Positions 1 to 11,197 are shown, counted from the stretch's first letter. The stretch: DNA of 64,000 nucleotides from Methylorubrum salsuginis (GCF_900114375.1 NZ_FOSV01000002.1:461244-525243); one strand, 5' to 3'. The notes: a model not told the origin generated them from the sequence alone. Program-made: numbers and translations.

Positions 1-458
1 TGCATGGCGTTGCGCCGCCGCTCCGGCTCGCTCTCGCGCTGGGCCATCTGCACCTGCCGGTCGAGCATGGCGCGGGCGGCGCGCACGCTGGCGAGCGGCC
101 GGGTGCGGGCGACGTACTGGATGCGGTCCTGCGGGTCGTCGCTCGACCCCAGCCCCCGGCCCAGCGCATCGTCGACGGCGGTCAGTGCCTGATCGACCCG
201 GTCGCGGGTCACCGAGAGGGCCTCGGGCGGGGCGTCGGGGTTGTTGACGCTCTCGATCGCCGCCAGCCCGTACTGCGCGAGCCGGCCCGACAACTCGGCC
301 ATCAGCTCAAGCCGGTGCTGGGCCGCCAGCGTGCGCTCGATGACGCGTTCCGACAGCCGCGTCGACCACAGCACGCCGCCGGCGGCCATCAGCGCGATGA
401 GCGCCGTGCCGCCGAGCAACAGGGCGAACCGGACCTTGAGCGAACGCATGAGCCGCAT
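1..458 (-). CDS. Membrane-bound sensor protein, N-terminal part (probable histidine kinase)
   Basis: Partial gene running off the left edge. About 152 codons are readable from an ATG at 458; a second in-frame ATG lies at 449. The translation starts with a basic segment, then one hydrophobic membrane helix (about residues 11-30, FALLLGGTALIALMAAGGVL). A hydrophilic, helix-rich region follows, with VIERTLAAQHRLELMAELSGRLAQ, which looks like a periplasmic sensor helix bundle. That layout is typical of two-component sensor kinases or chemoreceptor-like proteins. The kinase domain itself would lie outside the window, so the class is an inference from the N-terminus only. No ligand can be suggested. 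Confidence 0.6.
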   Translation of the reverse strand, partial: MRLMRSLKVRFALLLGGTALIALMAAGGVLWSTRLSERVIERTLAAQHRLELMAELSGRLAQYGLAAIESVNNPDAPPEALSVTRDRVDQALTAVDDALGRGLGSSDDPQDRIQYVARTRPLASVRAARAMLDRQVQMAQRESEPERRRNAM

Positions 459-527
459 TGTTCCCGCCGCTCAAGGCGGCGGGCGGACCCTGCCACCGCG
501 CGGCGGGGGGCTCAAGCGCCCGGACCC

Positions 528-734
528 CTACGTCTTGTCCCGCACGCTCCCCTTCGCCGCGCAGCGCCAGCTCTTCACGTGCAGGTCGGGATGCTCCTCC
601 TGCCACGCGGCCAGGGTCGCCTGGGAGTTGCGCAGGCACAGGAACGGATTGGGATTGTCGAAGGTGAGGTTGATCCGCTCGTCGTGGCACTTCGTCGGCT
701 CGGCGATGAGACAGACGGACAGGAGCAGGAACAT
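528..734 (-). CDS. Small secreted protein, unknown function
   Basis: A 68-residue protein starting MFLLLSVCLIAEPTKC. It has a short hydrophobic leader and then a compact Cys-containing domain (Cys at about 8, 15, 31 and 56) with the pattern NLTFDNPNPFLCLRNSQATL. The even spread of cysteines suggests an exported, disulfide-bonded polypeptide. It lies 138 bases downstream of fhcC on the same strand and 69 bases before the sensor gene. Longer starts are possible, but the residues they add are Arg/Pro/Ala-rich and look non-coding. I recognise no family. It resembles the conserved small hypothetical proteins of Rhizobiales. Confidence 0.55.
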   Translation of the reverse strand: MFLLLSVCLIAEPTKCHDERINLTFDNPNPFLCLRNSQATLAAWQEEHPDLHVKSWRCAAKGSVRDKT

Positions 735-872
735 GCCGCACGACCTCGCAGGATGAGCGCGGCCTGAGGCCTCCGCCTGCGCGCCGCATCCGGGAGAAGT
801 GGGACGAAGCGGAAGGCCGGCAAGTGATTTTGTGCAGCGTGGAATGGGCGCAGGCACAGGATCGTGCCGGCT

Positions 873-1670
873 TTACGCCGGCACGAACATCTCGCCCTTG
901 CCGAGCGTCGCCAGATCGCCCGAGTAGCGCCGCAGCGTCCCGCCGAGCAGTCCGGCCTGCGCCGCGCCGAGGCGCTTGAGCGTCTGGGCCAGGAGCCGGA
1001 CGAAGACGAGGTCGGGGGTGCCGGTCTCGACGAAGGTCGGAAGCAGGGCGCCGTGGCCGCCCGCGATCAGGGTGCCGCGGCGCATGCCGTAGCCCGGATG
1101 GTCGCCGATGGCGCCCGAGACCACGATGGTGCCGGCGATCATGCGCGAGGCGGTCTGCGCCCCCGCGGAGCCCGCCAGGATGAGGCCGCGGCGCATGCGG
1201 TCGCCGAGATGGTCGCCCGCCCGGCCCTTGATGACCAGCGTCGCCCCGTCGAGCCCGGCTTTGGCGGCGTAGACCGCCCCGCCCGCGTGGTCGCCGGCAT
1301 CCCCCTCGATGGTGATGGTGCCGCCGGTGGCGCCGGTGGCCGCGAACGGACCGGCCGAGCCGGTGACGGTCAGCGTGCCGCCCGCCATGCCTTCGCCGAG
1401 GCGCTGGCCGACATCGCCCTCGATCCGGATCGTGCCCTCGGAGAGCGCCGCGCCGACGCGGTCGAGACGGTCGGAGCCGCCTTCGATCACGAGCGTGTCG
1501 GAGCCGTCGAGATGGATCTCGAACAGGTCGCCGAGGCTCACGCCGCGGCGGCTGGTGCCGACGGCGAGCTTGCCGGCTTCCGATTCGGACAGGCCCCTGA
1601 GCGCCAGCGGCGTCACGTTGAGGAGGTCGATCCGCTCCGGCGGCGCCCCGCGCAGTCTCAGCGTGCTCAT
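873..1670 (-). CDS. fhcC: Formyltransferase/hydrolase complex subunit C (FhcC)
   Basis: A 265-residue protein related to FmdC/FwdC, subunit C of archaeal formylmethanofuran dehydrogenase. It is built from GXGXG-type beta-helix repeats; motifs such as GGTLTVTGSAG, GGTITIEGDAG and GATLVIKGRAG recur about every 20 residues through the middle. In the bacterial Fhc complex this subunit is structural. The complex moves the formyl group from formyl-H4MPT to methylofuran and hydrolyses it to formate. The start codon overlaps the fhcD stop by four bases (ATGA), so translation is likely coupled. It is the last gene of fhcBADC. The same fold appears again in the glutamate-synthase-like protein at 29406. 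Confidence 0.96.
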   Translation of the reverse strand: MSTLRLRGAPPERIDLLNVTPLALRGLSESEAGKLAVGTSRRGVSLGDLFEIHLDGSDTLVIEGGSDRLDRVGAALSEGTIRIEGDVGQRLGEGMAGGTLTVTGSAGPFAATGATGGTITIEGDAGDHAGGAVYAAKAGLDGATLVIKGRAGDHLGDRMRRGLILAGSAGAQTASRMIAGTIVVSGAIGDHPGYGMRRGTLIAGGHGALLPTFVETGTPDLVFVRLLAQTLKRLGAAQAGLLGGTLRRYSGDLATLGKGEMFVPA

Positions 1671-2602
1671 GCGGCGGGTTTCTCCAACAGGTCGCGGAGG
1701 TGGTAGTGGTGCCGGCCGAGGTTGCCGCCGTAATTGCCGGCGGTGACCGCCACCAACCCGTACTTGGCACCGATCTCGGTGGAGGCGTGGAGCGCCGCGC
1801 GCATCGATTCGGCCACCGCCTGCGAGGTCAGCGCGTCGATCACGATCTCCAGCACCACGCCGCATTCGGGCGGCAGCGCGGAGCCGGCGCGGCCCTTGAG
1901 CGTCGGGCAATAGGCATCGTTGGTCGAGGCCATCATGCCCTTGGTGCGCCCGCCGACCTTCGAGCCGGAGCGGACGATGCCGCCGGGGAAGGGCAGGATC
2001 GCGCCGGGGATCGCCTTGGCAGCTTCCACGGCGATCTCGGCGACGATGAGCGTGTCCGAGTGCTTGCGGCCGAGGAACAGCAGGTTGCCGCCGCCGACCG
2101 CGCCGTCGACCGCGCGGGTCGAATCCTCGCACAGGAACTCGCCGTCCATGACGGGGATGCGCCAGTAGCGGCGCATCTTGCCGTTCGCGTCCGGCAGGCG
2201 CTTGGCGACGGCGAAGCCGTCACCGAAATAGCGGATCGCGCCGCCGAGCTTGATCTTGTGCGGGCCCTCGACGCCGGCGAAGCACGCCGTGCCGGGGCAG
2301 GTGAGGATGCACTGGCCGACGCGCTTGAGCAGCTGCTCCTTCAGCCCGTTCGGCTCGAAGCCGAACAGCAGGATGCGCACGCCCGGGCGCCCGTCCGGGG
2401 TCTCGTCGGGCGAGAGTTCGGCGTCGATGCCGGCCTCGGCGCCGCAGCCGATCACCGAGGTGGCGAAGCCCGTCATCACCGTCGCCGCGATCATCGCCCA
2501 TTTCGGCGTGTCGTTGGTCACGATGATCGCGGTGCCCGCGACGTCGAAGGCCTCGGCGAAGGTGTCCTCGACCTTGATGCCGTTGAGGGTGAGGTCAGCC
2601 AT
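1667..2602 (-). CDS. fhcD: Formylmethanofuran:H4MPT formyltransferase (FhcD)
   Basis: A 311-residue protein of the Ftr family, matching the usual bacterial FhcD length. It catalyses formyl transfer between formyl-H4MPT and methylofuran within the cytosolic Fhc complex. Family-typical stretches are the N-terminal VEDTFAEAFDVAGTAIIVTN, the Cys-rich QCILTCPGTACFAG and the C-terminal GNYGGNLGRHHYHL. The ATG at 2602 was chosen because the protein from there begins at the conserved MADLTLNGIKVEDTFAEAF; upstream in-frame codons read as non-coding Arg/Ser-rich sequence. It lies 13 bases downstream of fhcA and overlaps fhcC by four bases. Confidence 0.97.
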   Translation of the reverse strand: MADLTLNGIKVEDTFAEAFDVAGTAIIVTNDTPKWAMIAATVMTGFATSVIGCGAEAGIDAELSPDETPDGRPGVRILLFGFEPNGLKEQLLKRVGQCILTCPGTACFAGVEGPHKIKLGGAIRYFGDGFAVAKRLPDANGKMRRYWRIPVMDGEFLCEDSTRAVDGAVGGGNLLFLGRKHSDTLIVAEIAVEAAKAIPGAILPFPGGIVRSGSKVGGRTKGMMASTNDAYCPTLKGRAGSALPPECGVVLEIVIDALTSQAVAESMRAALHASTEIGAKYGLVAVTAGNYGGNLGRHHYHLRDLLEKPAA

Positions 2603-2615
2603 CAGATCAGTTCCC

Positions 2616-4262
2616 TCACGCCCGGCACGCCACGTCTTCGAACGTCCCGGTGTTTTCCGGGAACGCGGCATCCGGCACCGCGAAGGTGTCGAGGCCGGCG
2701 CCGAAGCGGTCCTGCAGGTAGGTCTCGGCGCGCTTTTCCATGCCGGCATCCGCCTCGACGTTCAGCGAGAGCGTCTTGCCGGAGATCCAGGCCACGACCT
2801 CGCCGTCCTCGACGATGCGGCGGCCGTCCTTCAGCACCAGCTTGGCATGGCTGAACATCGCCGTGCGATCCTTCTGGTCGCGGTAGATCGCGATGTCGGC
2901 CTTGGCGCCCTCGCGCAGGTGGCCGCGGTCGGTCAGGCCGAGGAGCTTAGCCGGACCCGAGCGGGTCAGCTGGGCGATCTCGCTCAAGGAGTATTCGCGC
3001 TCGATCTTGGGCAGGCCCGAGCGCTCGCCGACGACCGCCGGCAGCGTCGCGATTTCCTTCGCCCGCTCCTCGGCATCCATCAGCAGGTGGATGATGCGCG
3101 GATACTCGGTGAAGACGCCGCCGTTCGGGTGGTCGGTGGTGAGGATCGTGCGCTCGGGGTTCGACGAGAGCAGCATCAGCTCCAGGCCGATCGCCCATTG
3201 CAGCGAGGAGACGGGCCCGCGCGGCCGGTAGAGGAAGGGCACCACGCCGCCGCCCTCGGCGTCACCCGCCGACAGCACCCACTTCTTCGGCTTGGCGCCC
3301 TTGCGCCCGCCGAACTGGCGCAGGATGTCGAGCGAGATCGTCACGGTCTGGCCGAACACCACCTGACCGACGTCGTAGGTCGCGTTGGGGTGGGCTTCCA
3401 TCGCGGCGTTGATCCGCTCCGCAGCCGAGCGGAAGCCGCCGGTCATCGGGTTCTCGGGATCGGCGACGCCGTAGGCGTAGAACTGGGCGTGGGCGAAGTG
3501 GATGCGCCGGCCTTCCGCGGCCTCCAGCGTCGCGACGAGGGAATCGTCGGCGCCGGGCAGGCCGAGGTTGTTGCAGTGGACGTGCAGCGGATGCGGAACG
3601 CCGATCTCTTCCACCGCGTCGAGCAGCGCCGACATGATCTTGCGGGTCGAGAGACCGTAGCAGGGGATCTCGTCGTCGAGGCTGAGCTTGAGGACGCCGT
3701 CCTTGAAGGCCGAGGCGCCGCCCGCGTTGATGCACTTGACGCCCAGGCCCCGCGAATGGGCCAGCGTCTGCTGCACGAGATCGCGCACCGCCGCCTTGCC
3801 CTCGCCGTCGCGCAGGAGCTGGAGCAGGTGGTCGTCGTTGCCCAGCACCGCGAGGCCGCCGCGGTCGAGCAGCGGGATGTCGGCGAGTTCGAGATGGGTC
3901 GCGAGCGCGTTCGAGGGCGGCAGGGCCGGCTCGACCGCGGTGGTGTAGCCCATCCGCGCGTAGTTCGCGCCGACCCAGCTGCCCGAGCCGCCGGCATGGG
4001 CGAAGGGATGGCCGTTCGGGGCCGATTCGCTGACATAGAGGTCGGGCAGGAGCAGGCGGCTCATCACCACGTTGCCGCCCGCGATGTGCGAGTGGACCTC
4101 GACGCCGCCGGCCATCACGACGCAGCCGGTGGCGTCGATGGTCTCGTCGGGGGCACGATCCGATGGGGCGACGACGCGGCCGTCCTCGATCCAGACGTCG
4201 CCGACGCCGTCGCGCCCGGCGGTCGGATCGACCACCCGTCCGCCATGGATACGCGTCAGCAT
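2616..4262 (-). CDS. fhcA: Formyltransferase/hydrolase complex subunit A (FhcA)
   Basis: A 548-residue amidohydrolase-superfamily protein, homologous to FmdA/FwdA. It is the site where formyl-methylofuran is hydrolysed to formate and methylofuran. The HxH metal-binding motif (His57, His59 in VEVHSHIAGG) follows the strand VVMAGG. Downstream are the conserved HVHCNNLGLPG, IHFAHAQFYAYG and TTDHPNGG segments expected to add metal ligands. The start is the ATG at 4262, giving MLTRIHGGRVVDP; it overlaps the 3' end of fhcB by seven bases. Together with fhcB, fhcD and fhcC it forms the complete operon, so the whole formate-releasing complex is encoded here. Confidence 0.97.
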   Translation of the reverse strand: MLTRIHGGRVVDPTAGRDGVGDVWIEDGRVVAPSDRAPDETIDATGCVVMAGGVEVHSHIAGGNVVMSRLLLPDLYVSESAPNGHPFAHAGGSGSWVGANYARMGYTTAVEPALPPSNALATHLELADIPLLDRGGLAVLGNDDHLLQLLRDGEGKAAVRDLVQQTLAHSRGLGVKCINAGGASAFKDGVLKLSLDDEIPCYGLSTRKIMSALLDAVEEIGVPHPLHVHCNNLGLPGADDSLVATLEAAEGRRIHFAHAQFYAYGVADPENPMTGGFRSAAERINAAMEAHPNATYDVGQVVFGQTVTISLDILRQFGGRKGAKPKKWVLSAGDAEGGGVVPFLYRPRGPVSSLQWAIGLELMLLSSNPERTILTTDHPNGGVFTEYPRIIHLLMDAEERAKEIATLPAVVGERSGLPKIEREYSLSEIAQLTRSGPAKLLGLTDRGHLREGAKADIAIYRDQKDRTAMFSHAKLVLKDGRRIVEDGEVVAWISGKTLSLNVEADAGMEKRAETYLQDRFGAGLDTFAVPDAAFPENTGTFEDVACRA

Positions 4263-5332
4263 GAGACACCCTTCTCGATGAGGCGGTCGCGGATGCGGGC
4301 GAGCACGTCGGCTGCGGTCTGGCCTTCCGCCGGAGCGGTCGCCTCCGCGTAGGCGATGACGCCGCGCCGCTGGTTCCACAGCGCGCCGCCGACCGTTTCG
4401 CCCGGCACGCCGACGGTGATGACGACCTCCGCGGTCTCGCCCGCGGCCTCGGTCGAGCCCTCGCCGACGATGGCGACGGTGGGGAGCGTGCCGAGCCAGT
4501 CCGGGCGCGGCGCGGGAAGCGCGGCGAGCCAGAGGGCGGCGTCGGCCTCGCCCGCTTCGATCTGGCGGGTGCTGTCGAAGCGCCAGGGATCGTGCTCGGG
4601 CAGATGCCGGCCGAAGCCGACGCGGGGCGCTTGGCCCGTGGTCCAGGCGGAGAGCTGCACCGCGGCGCGGCCCTGGAACGGGTCGGCGAGCGGCAGGGCA
4701 AAGAAGCGGGTGGTCTCGTTGAGATCGCGGATCAGGCCCTGGAGCATCTCCACGCCGATCTCGCCGAGTTCCTCGGCATCGTAGATGACGACGCCGTATT
4801 GCGCCGCGAACAGGCGCCGGGCGAGGTCGGCGAACGCCGCCTCACCGGCCAGATGCCCCTTGGCGAAGGCGCGCAGATGCCCGAGCGAGACCGCGAGCCC
4901 GCCCTCGTCCGCACCGTAGGCGACGTGGCGGATCGCGCCGTTCTGCGGTCCGCCGAGGGAGAGCAGGGCGCGCTCGGAGCCGGTCGCCCGGCCCCGGCGG
5001 ATCGGGGCGGCGGCGATCTCGCCGATCAGGTCGCCGTCCCAGGGACGGTTGCCGAGAACCAGCACCACGTCGGCACGCGCCGACGTCTCGGCCCGGGTCG
5101 TGGTCATCGCCCCGCCCGCGCTGAGCGCGCCCAGTTCGGCGTAGACGCTTTTCCCCGCGACCGGATCGAGCGAGGCGCCGAGCGTCTCGGCCAGCCGGTA
5201 GGCCGCGCGCAGGCCCGCGACATCCGCGTTCAGGCCGGTCAGCACCGGCACGCGTGCGGCGGCGAGCAGGTCGGCGGCGGCCGCAACCGCCGCGTCCACA
5301 TCCGCCGCGCCCCCCTTCACCCAGGCTGCCAT
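4256..5332 (-). CDS. fhcB: Formyltransferase/hydrolase complex subunit B (FhcB)
   Basis: A 358-residue homologue of formylmethanofuran dehydrogenase subunit B, shortened relative to the archaeal enzymes. I see no N-terminal iron-sulfur Cys cluster and no molybdopterin or tungsten redox signature. This agrees with the bacterial complex being a hydrolase, not a dehydrogenase. It is first gene of fhcBADC, starting at the ATG at 5332. It faces mptG across a 430-base divergent region, so promoters for both directions should lie there. The role as a structural partner of FhcA is family knowledge. The absence of redox motifs is directly visible. Confidence 0.95.
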   Translation of the reverse strand: MAAWVKGGAADVDAAVAAAADLLAAARVPVLTGLNADVAGLRAAYRLAETLGASLDPVAGKSVYAELGALSAGGAMTTTRAETSARADVVLVLGNRPWDGDLIGEIAAAPIRRGRATGSERALLSLGGPQNGAIRHVAYGADEGGLAVSLGHLRAFAKGHLAGEAAFADLARRLFAAQYGVVIYDAEELGEIGVEMLQGLIRDLNETTRFFALPLADPFQGRAAVQLSAWTTGQAPRVGFGRHLPEHDPWRFDSTRQIEAGEADAALWLAALPAPRPDWLGTLPTVAIVGEGSTEAAGETAEVVITVGVPGETVGGALWNQRRGVIAYAEATAPAEGQTAADVLARIRDRLIEKGVSC

Positions 5333-5761
5333 GATTCCTCACCGTCGTTTCTTCGGGCATCCCCGCGGGATGAGCAGGGCGAAAGACGGCCGTGTCCGAG
5401 GGACGCCGGAGAGGACGCCCTTGGTGGAGCCTCGATGTCCCGCGCCGTCACAGGCGGCGGGCAGATGCTCGGACCGGCTCCGCGAGGGAGCGACGTGGTT
5501 TTGCATCGCTGACACCGCGCCCGCAAGTCCCCTTGCCGGTCCCGCCACGCTTTCCGGATCAGGATTTTCGGCCCGACTTGCGGGCAGGGGGCGGGCAAGG
5601 GTTCTGGCAGGGGGCGGGCCGAGGGTTCGGGCAAGAGTGCGGTCGAGCGAGGTTGTCGAGCGAGGTTGTCGTGGGCGCCGCCGCATGGGACAAGCCGCCC
5701 GCCGGGATCGAGGCGCTGCGCCGCGGCCGGCCCATATTCGGATCGGAAGAGGGGAGCGACG
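5333..5761. other. Divergent intergenic region between fhcB and mptG
   Basis: 429 bases without a convincing gene, expected to hold the promoters of the fhc operon (minus) and of mptG (plus). It contains a pyrimidine-rich part and, near 5580-5668, a run of GC-rich imperfect direct repeats. I could not define a -35/-10 pair with confidence. A purine-rich Shine-Dalgarno stretch (GAGGGGAG) precedes the mptG GTG. Confidence 0.6.
5585..5668. repeat. Short direct repeats upstream of mptG
   Basis: Two imperfect units of about 22 bases beginning GGGCGGGC and containing AGGGTT lie between 5589 and 5635. They are followed by a perfect 13-base tandem duplication (TCGAGCGAGGTTG) at 5643-5655 and 5656-5668. 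The block sits about 95 bases before the mptG start. It could be a regulatory binding array or simple slippage; the sequence alone does not decide. Confidence 0.7.
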
Positions 5762-6745
5762 GTGGCCGAGGTCCCGCAACGTACGGGTGAGACCGCGACC
5801 GGAACCGCCGCGGGTGTCCGCGTCCGTGCTCCGGCGCGCCTCCATTTCGGCTTTCTCGATCTCAACGGCGGCCTCGGGCGCCGCTTCGGCAGCATCGGCC
5901 TCGCCCTCGACGCGCCGGCGGTGCAACTCGTCGCGCGCCCCGCCAAGCGCGTCGCCGCGACCGGTCCGGAGGCCGAGCGGGTGCGGGCCAACCTCCTGGC
6001 GGCGGCCTCCTATCTCGACGTGCCCGACACGGTGGCCGTCGAGGTCGAGGAGGCGATCCCGCCCCATGCCGGCTTCGGCTCGGGCACGCAGCTCGCGCTG
6101 GCGGTCGCCGCCGCCCTCGCGCGTCTCAACGGCCAGCCCTTCGCCCCCGCCGATTTCGCCGACGTGCTCGACCGCGGCAACCGCTCCGGCGTGGGGCTCG
6201 CCGCCTTCACCGAGGGCGGGCTGATCGTCGATGGCGGGCGCGACGATTCCGGCGCGCCGCCGCCGGTGATCGCCCGGCTGCCCTACCCGGAGGATTGGCG
6301 GGTCGTGCTGATCCTCGACGAGGCCATGACCGGCGTGCATGGCTCGCGCGAGACCGAAGCGTTCCGCGATCTGCCGCCCTTCGAGGCCGCCCAGGCCGCC
6401 GAGATCTGCCGCATCGTGCTGATGCAGATCCTGCCCGCCGCCGCGACCGCCGAGCCCACCGGCTTCGGCGCCGGCATCACCGAGATCCAGAAGCGCATCG
6501 GCGACCATTTCGCCCCGCACCAGGGCGGGCGCTACGCCAGCCCCGCGGTGGCGGAGGCGCTGGCGACCATCGCCCAGAGCGGCGTGCCGGGCTACGGCCA
6601 GAGTTCCTGGGGCCCGACCGGCTTCGCGCTGATGCCGTCTCAGGCGGAGGCCGAGCGGCTGGTGGCAAGTCTCGCCCGGCCGGGGCGGCTCCGCTTCGTC
6701 ATCGCCCGCGGACGCAACGACGGCGCCTCGGTGACCGATCTTTAG
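5762..6745 (+). CDS. mptG: Beta-ribofuranosylaminobenzene 5'-phosphate synthase
   Basis: A 327-residue GHMP-kinase-fold protein. It matches the enzyme that condenses 4-hydroxybenzoate or 4-aminobenzoate with phosphoribosyl pyrophosphate to give beta-RFA-P, the first committed arene-ribose step of H4MPT synthesis. The nucleotide-loop-like motif PPHAGFGSGTQ lies at residues 100-110, and RAPARLHFGFLDLNG near the N-terminus is family-typical. I chose the GTG at 5762: a GAGGGGAG Shine-Dalgarno lies just upstream, and the residues added by the TTG at 5666 look non-coding. mtdB follows 111 bases downstream. It leads the plus-strand C1 series. Confidence 0.92.
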   Translation: MAEVPQRTGETATGTAAGVRVRAPARLHFGFLDLNGGLGRRFGSIGLALDAPAVQLVARPAKRVAATGPEAERVRANLLAAASYLDVPDTVAVEVEEAIPPHAGFGSGTQLALAVAAALARLNGQPFAPADFADVLDRGNRSGVGLAAFTEGGLIVDGGRDDSGAPPPVIARLPYPEDWRVVLILDEAMTGVHGSRETEAFRDLPPFEAAQAAEICRIVLMQILPAAATAEPTGFGAGITEIQKRIGDHFAPHQGGRYASPAVAEALATIAQSGVPGYGQSSWGPTGFALMPSQAEAERLVASLARPGRLRFVIARGRNDGASVTDL

Positions 6746-6856
6746 ATTTTTTTCTCCAGAACCGTTCCAGATAAACCCGCGCTTGACGGGCGCCGGTGCG
6801 ATACGCTTTGCACCTGAAGCGGCCTTTTGAGACCGCGATCACGGGAGACGAACACC

Positions 6857-7750
6857 ATGGCCCGCTCGATCCTGCACATGCTGACGCCGCTCAAGCACAT
6901 GAGCCCGTTCGACGTGAACATGGCGATCGATGCCGGCTTCGAGACCCTGATCCCCTATACCGGCGTCACCCTGGCGGACGTGGTCTCGCTGACCCAGGAC
7001 TCGATCTTCTCCCGCGCCCCGCAGGACGGCGTGCGCACCGGCATCTTCATCGGCGGCAAGAACGCCGAGGACGCCCTCGACATGGTGGACCGGGCCAAGA
7101 AGGCGTTCGTGCCGCCCTTCGTCAACCACGTCTTCGCCGATCCGGCGGGCTCCTTCACCACCGGGGCCGCGATGGTGGCCGAGGTGAACCGGGCGCTGAA
7201 GGCGAAGTTCGGCACCGATCTCAAGGGCAAGCGCATCGTCATCTTCGGCGGCGCCGGCGTCGTCGCCTACGTCGCCGCGGTGATCGGTGCACTGGAAGGC
7301 GCCCAGACCGTGCTGGTCGGCCATGACGGCGAGGAGCGCGTCTCGAAGATCGCCTTCACCATGAAGTGGCGCTTCGGCATCGAGGTCGGCGCCGTCGACG
7401 GCACCCTGCCCGAGGCACGCCGCGCCGCCATCACCGACGCCGACGTGATCCTCTCCGCCGGCCCCGCCGGCATCCCGATCCTGACGGCCGAGGATCTCGA
7501 ATCCGCGCCCAAGCTCCTGGTCGCCTCGGACGTGAACGCCGTGCCGCCGGCCGGCATCGCCGGCATCGACGTCAACGCCAAGGACGTGCCGCTCCCGGTC
7601 GGCAAGGGCGTCGGCATCGGCGCGCTGGCGGTCGGCAACGTCAAGTACCAGACCCAGTGCCGCCTGTTCCGCAAGATGCTGGAAGCCGACGAGCCGCTCT
7701 GCCTCGACTTCCGCGACGCCTACACGCTCGCCGTCGAGATCGCGGGCTGA
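6857..7750 (+). CDS. mtdB: NAD(P)-dependent methylene-H4MPT dehydrogenase
   Basis: A 297-residue cytosolic enzyme oxidising methylene-H4MPT to methenyl-H4MPT with NAD+ or NADP+. A Rossmann loop GGAGVVAYVAA lies at residues 131-141 after the strand KRIVIF, and the N-terminal LTPLKHMSPFDVNMAIDAG is typical of the MtdA/MtdB family. The ATG at 6857 has GGGAG nine bases upstream. It lies between mptG and the orf5-like gene, and its substrate comes from Fae and its product goes to Mch, both encoded nearby. I call MtdB and not MtdA because of the H4MPT gene context; specificity cannot be proved from sequence. Confidence 0.93.
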   Translation: MARSILHMLTPLKHMSPFDVNMAIDAGFETLIPYTGVTLADVVSLTQDSIFSRAPQDGVRTGIFIGGKNAEDALDMVDRAKKAFVPPFVNHVFADPAGSFTTGAAMVAEVNRALKAKFGTDLKGKRIVIFGGAGVVAYVAAVIGALEGAQTVLVGHDGEERVSKIAFTMKWRFGIEVGAVDGTLPEARRAAITDADVILSAGPAGIPILTAEDLESAPKLLVASDVNAVPPAGIAGIDVNAKDVPLPVGKGVGIGALAVGNVKYQTQCRLFRKMLEADEPLCLDFRDAYTLAVEIAG

Positions 7751-7761
7751 CCACGCCGCGC

Positions 7762-10027
<2,266 letters not shown>

Positions 10028-10043
10028 GAAGCGACGGCGATAA

Positions 10044-10266
10044 CCCTTTCCCCCGCGGACCTCGGGCTTGCCCGAGATCCGCAAGATATCTGCCCAAGTC
10101 GGGCCAGCCCGACTTGAGGGGGGGAGGGGGCCTCGCGGATGCGAGGCGGGAGAGGGGAGCGACGCTTCCGGAGAGTCGTGTCGAATGCGGCCAAGCGGCG
10201 CCGTCGCTCCCCTCTCCCGATTCCCTTCGGGGGCCACGCTCCCCCCGCAGAAGGGGGGAGGGGGAG
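10044..10266. repeat. Palindromic repeat element between mch and the RimK-like gene
   Basis: About 220 bases. The outer ends pair (CCCTTTCCCCC with GGGGGGAGGG). It contains two extra hairpins (CTCGGGCTTGCCCGAG; AAGTCGGGCCAGCCCGACTT) and a core, CCTCGCGGATGCGAGG...GGAGAGGGGA...TCCCCTCTCC. The core is nearly the same as that of the element at 20147-20305, so the two are one family. It fills almost all of the 255-base gap; the remaining A-rich end (GAAAAACGGAAAAAAG) leads into the next start codon. Confidence 0.85.
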
Positions 10267-10282
10267 AAAAACGGAAAAAAGA

Positions 10283-11197
10283 ATGCGCATCGGGCTCGCG
10301 GCCGACAACGGCAATTGGCACAAGGCGCGCCTGCGCGTGGCGCTCCAATCCTTCGGCGTCGAGCCGGTGCTGTTCTCCCTCGCCGACGTCGCCGTGGTGA
10401 CGGGCGGGGGCGAGCCCCTGCGGGTGCCGGGCTTCGCCGACGGCCTGCCCGACGGCGTCCTCCTGCGCACCATCGCGGGCGGCACGTTCGAGGCCACCAC
10501 CATGCGGCTCGGCGTGCTCCACGCCCTGGTCGCCTCCGGCGTCACGGTCTGGAACGGTCCCGTGGCCATCGAGCGCTCGGTGGACAAGGCCGCGACCTCG
10601 CTGCTGATCGCCCGCGCCGGCCTGCCGACCCCGGACACCTTCGTGGTCTCGAAGCGCGAGGCGGCGGCCGAGATCGTCGCCCGCGAGGCGCGGCCCGGCC
10701 GGCCGATCGTGCTCAAGCCGCTGTTCGGCTCGCAGGGCGAGGGGCTGATGCTCCTCGAAAGCCCCGACGACCTCCCGTCTCCGGAGACGGTGAGCGGCGT
10801 CTATTATCTCCAGCGCTACGTGCCGCGCCGCGACGGGCTGTGGCGCGACTACCGCGTCTTCGTCTGCGAGGGGCGGGCCATCGCCGGCATGATCCGTGAG
10901 GGCGACGGCTGGATCACCAACGTCCATCTCGGCGGCCGCCCCTTCGCCTGGGACGTGCCGGCCCGCGCCGCCGAACTCGCGGAGGCCGCCGCCGCCGCGG
11001 TCGGCGTCGACTACACCGGCATCGACCTCGTCGAGGACGGGGAGGGCGGCTTCCTCGTGCTGGAGGTCAACTCCATGCCGGCCTGGTCCGGCCTGCAGCA
11101 GGTGACCGAGGTGGACATCGCGAGCGCGGTCGCCCGCGGCTTCCTCAACGCCGTGCGTGCCGCCCGCCCGCCGCGGCTCCTCTCGGCGCTCGGATGA
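10283..11197 (+). CDS. RimK-type ATP-grasp ligase (OrfY-like)
   Basis: A 304-residue ATP-grasp protein of the RimK/MptN type, which ligate glutamate to carboxyl groups. Visible are the central VWNGPVAIERSVDKAATS, the ATP-binding PIVLKPLFGSQGEGLM, DYRVFVCEGRAIAGMIR and the metal-binding FLVLEVNSMPAW near the C-terminus. In this cluster it is the natural candidate for adding glutamates to H4MPT or methylofuran; which acceptor is used is an inference. The ATG at 10283 follows an A/G-rich leader. Its end overlaps the CitG-like gene by four bases (ATGA). Confidence 0.85.
   Translation: MRIGLAADNGNWHKARLRVALQSFGVEPVLFSLADVAVVTGGGEPLRVPGFADGLPDGVLLRTIAGGTFEATTMRLGVLHALVASGVTVWNGPVAIERSVDKAATSLLIARAGLPTPDTFVVSKREAAAEIVAREARPGRPIVLKPLFGSQGEGLMLLESPDDLPSPETVSGVYYLQRYVPRRDGLWRDYRVFVCEGRAIAGMIREGDGWITNVHLGGRPFAWDVPARAAELAEAAAAAVGVDYTGIDLVEDGEGGFLVLEVNSMPAWSGLQQVTEVDIASAVARGFLNAVRAARPPRLLSALG

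Noticed and set aside
4256..5332. FhcB as a molybdenum- or tungsten-dependent dehydrogenase
   Set aside because: No Fe-S Cys cluster and no pterin-metal signature are visible, and the protein is short. The operon is the bacterial hydrolase complex.
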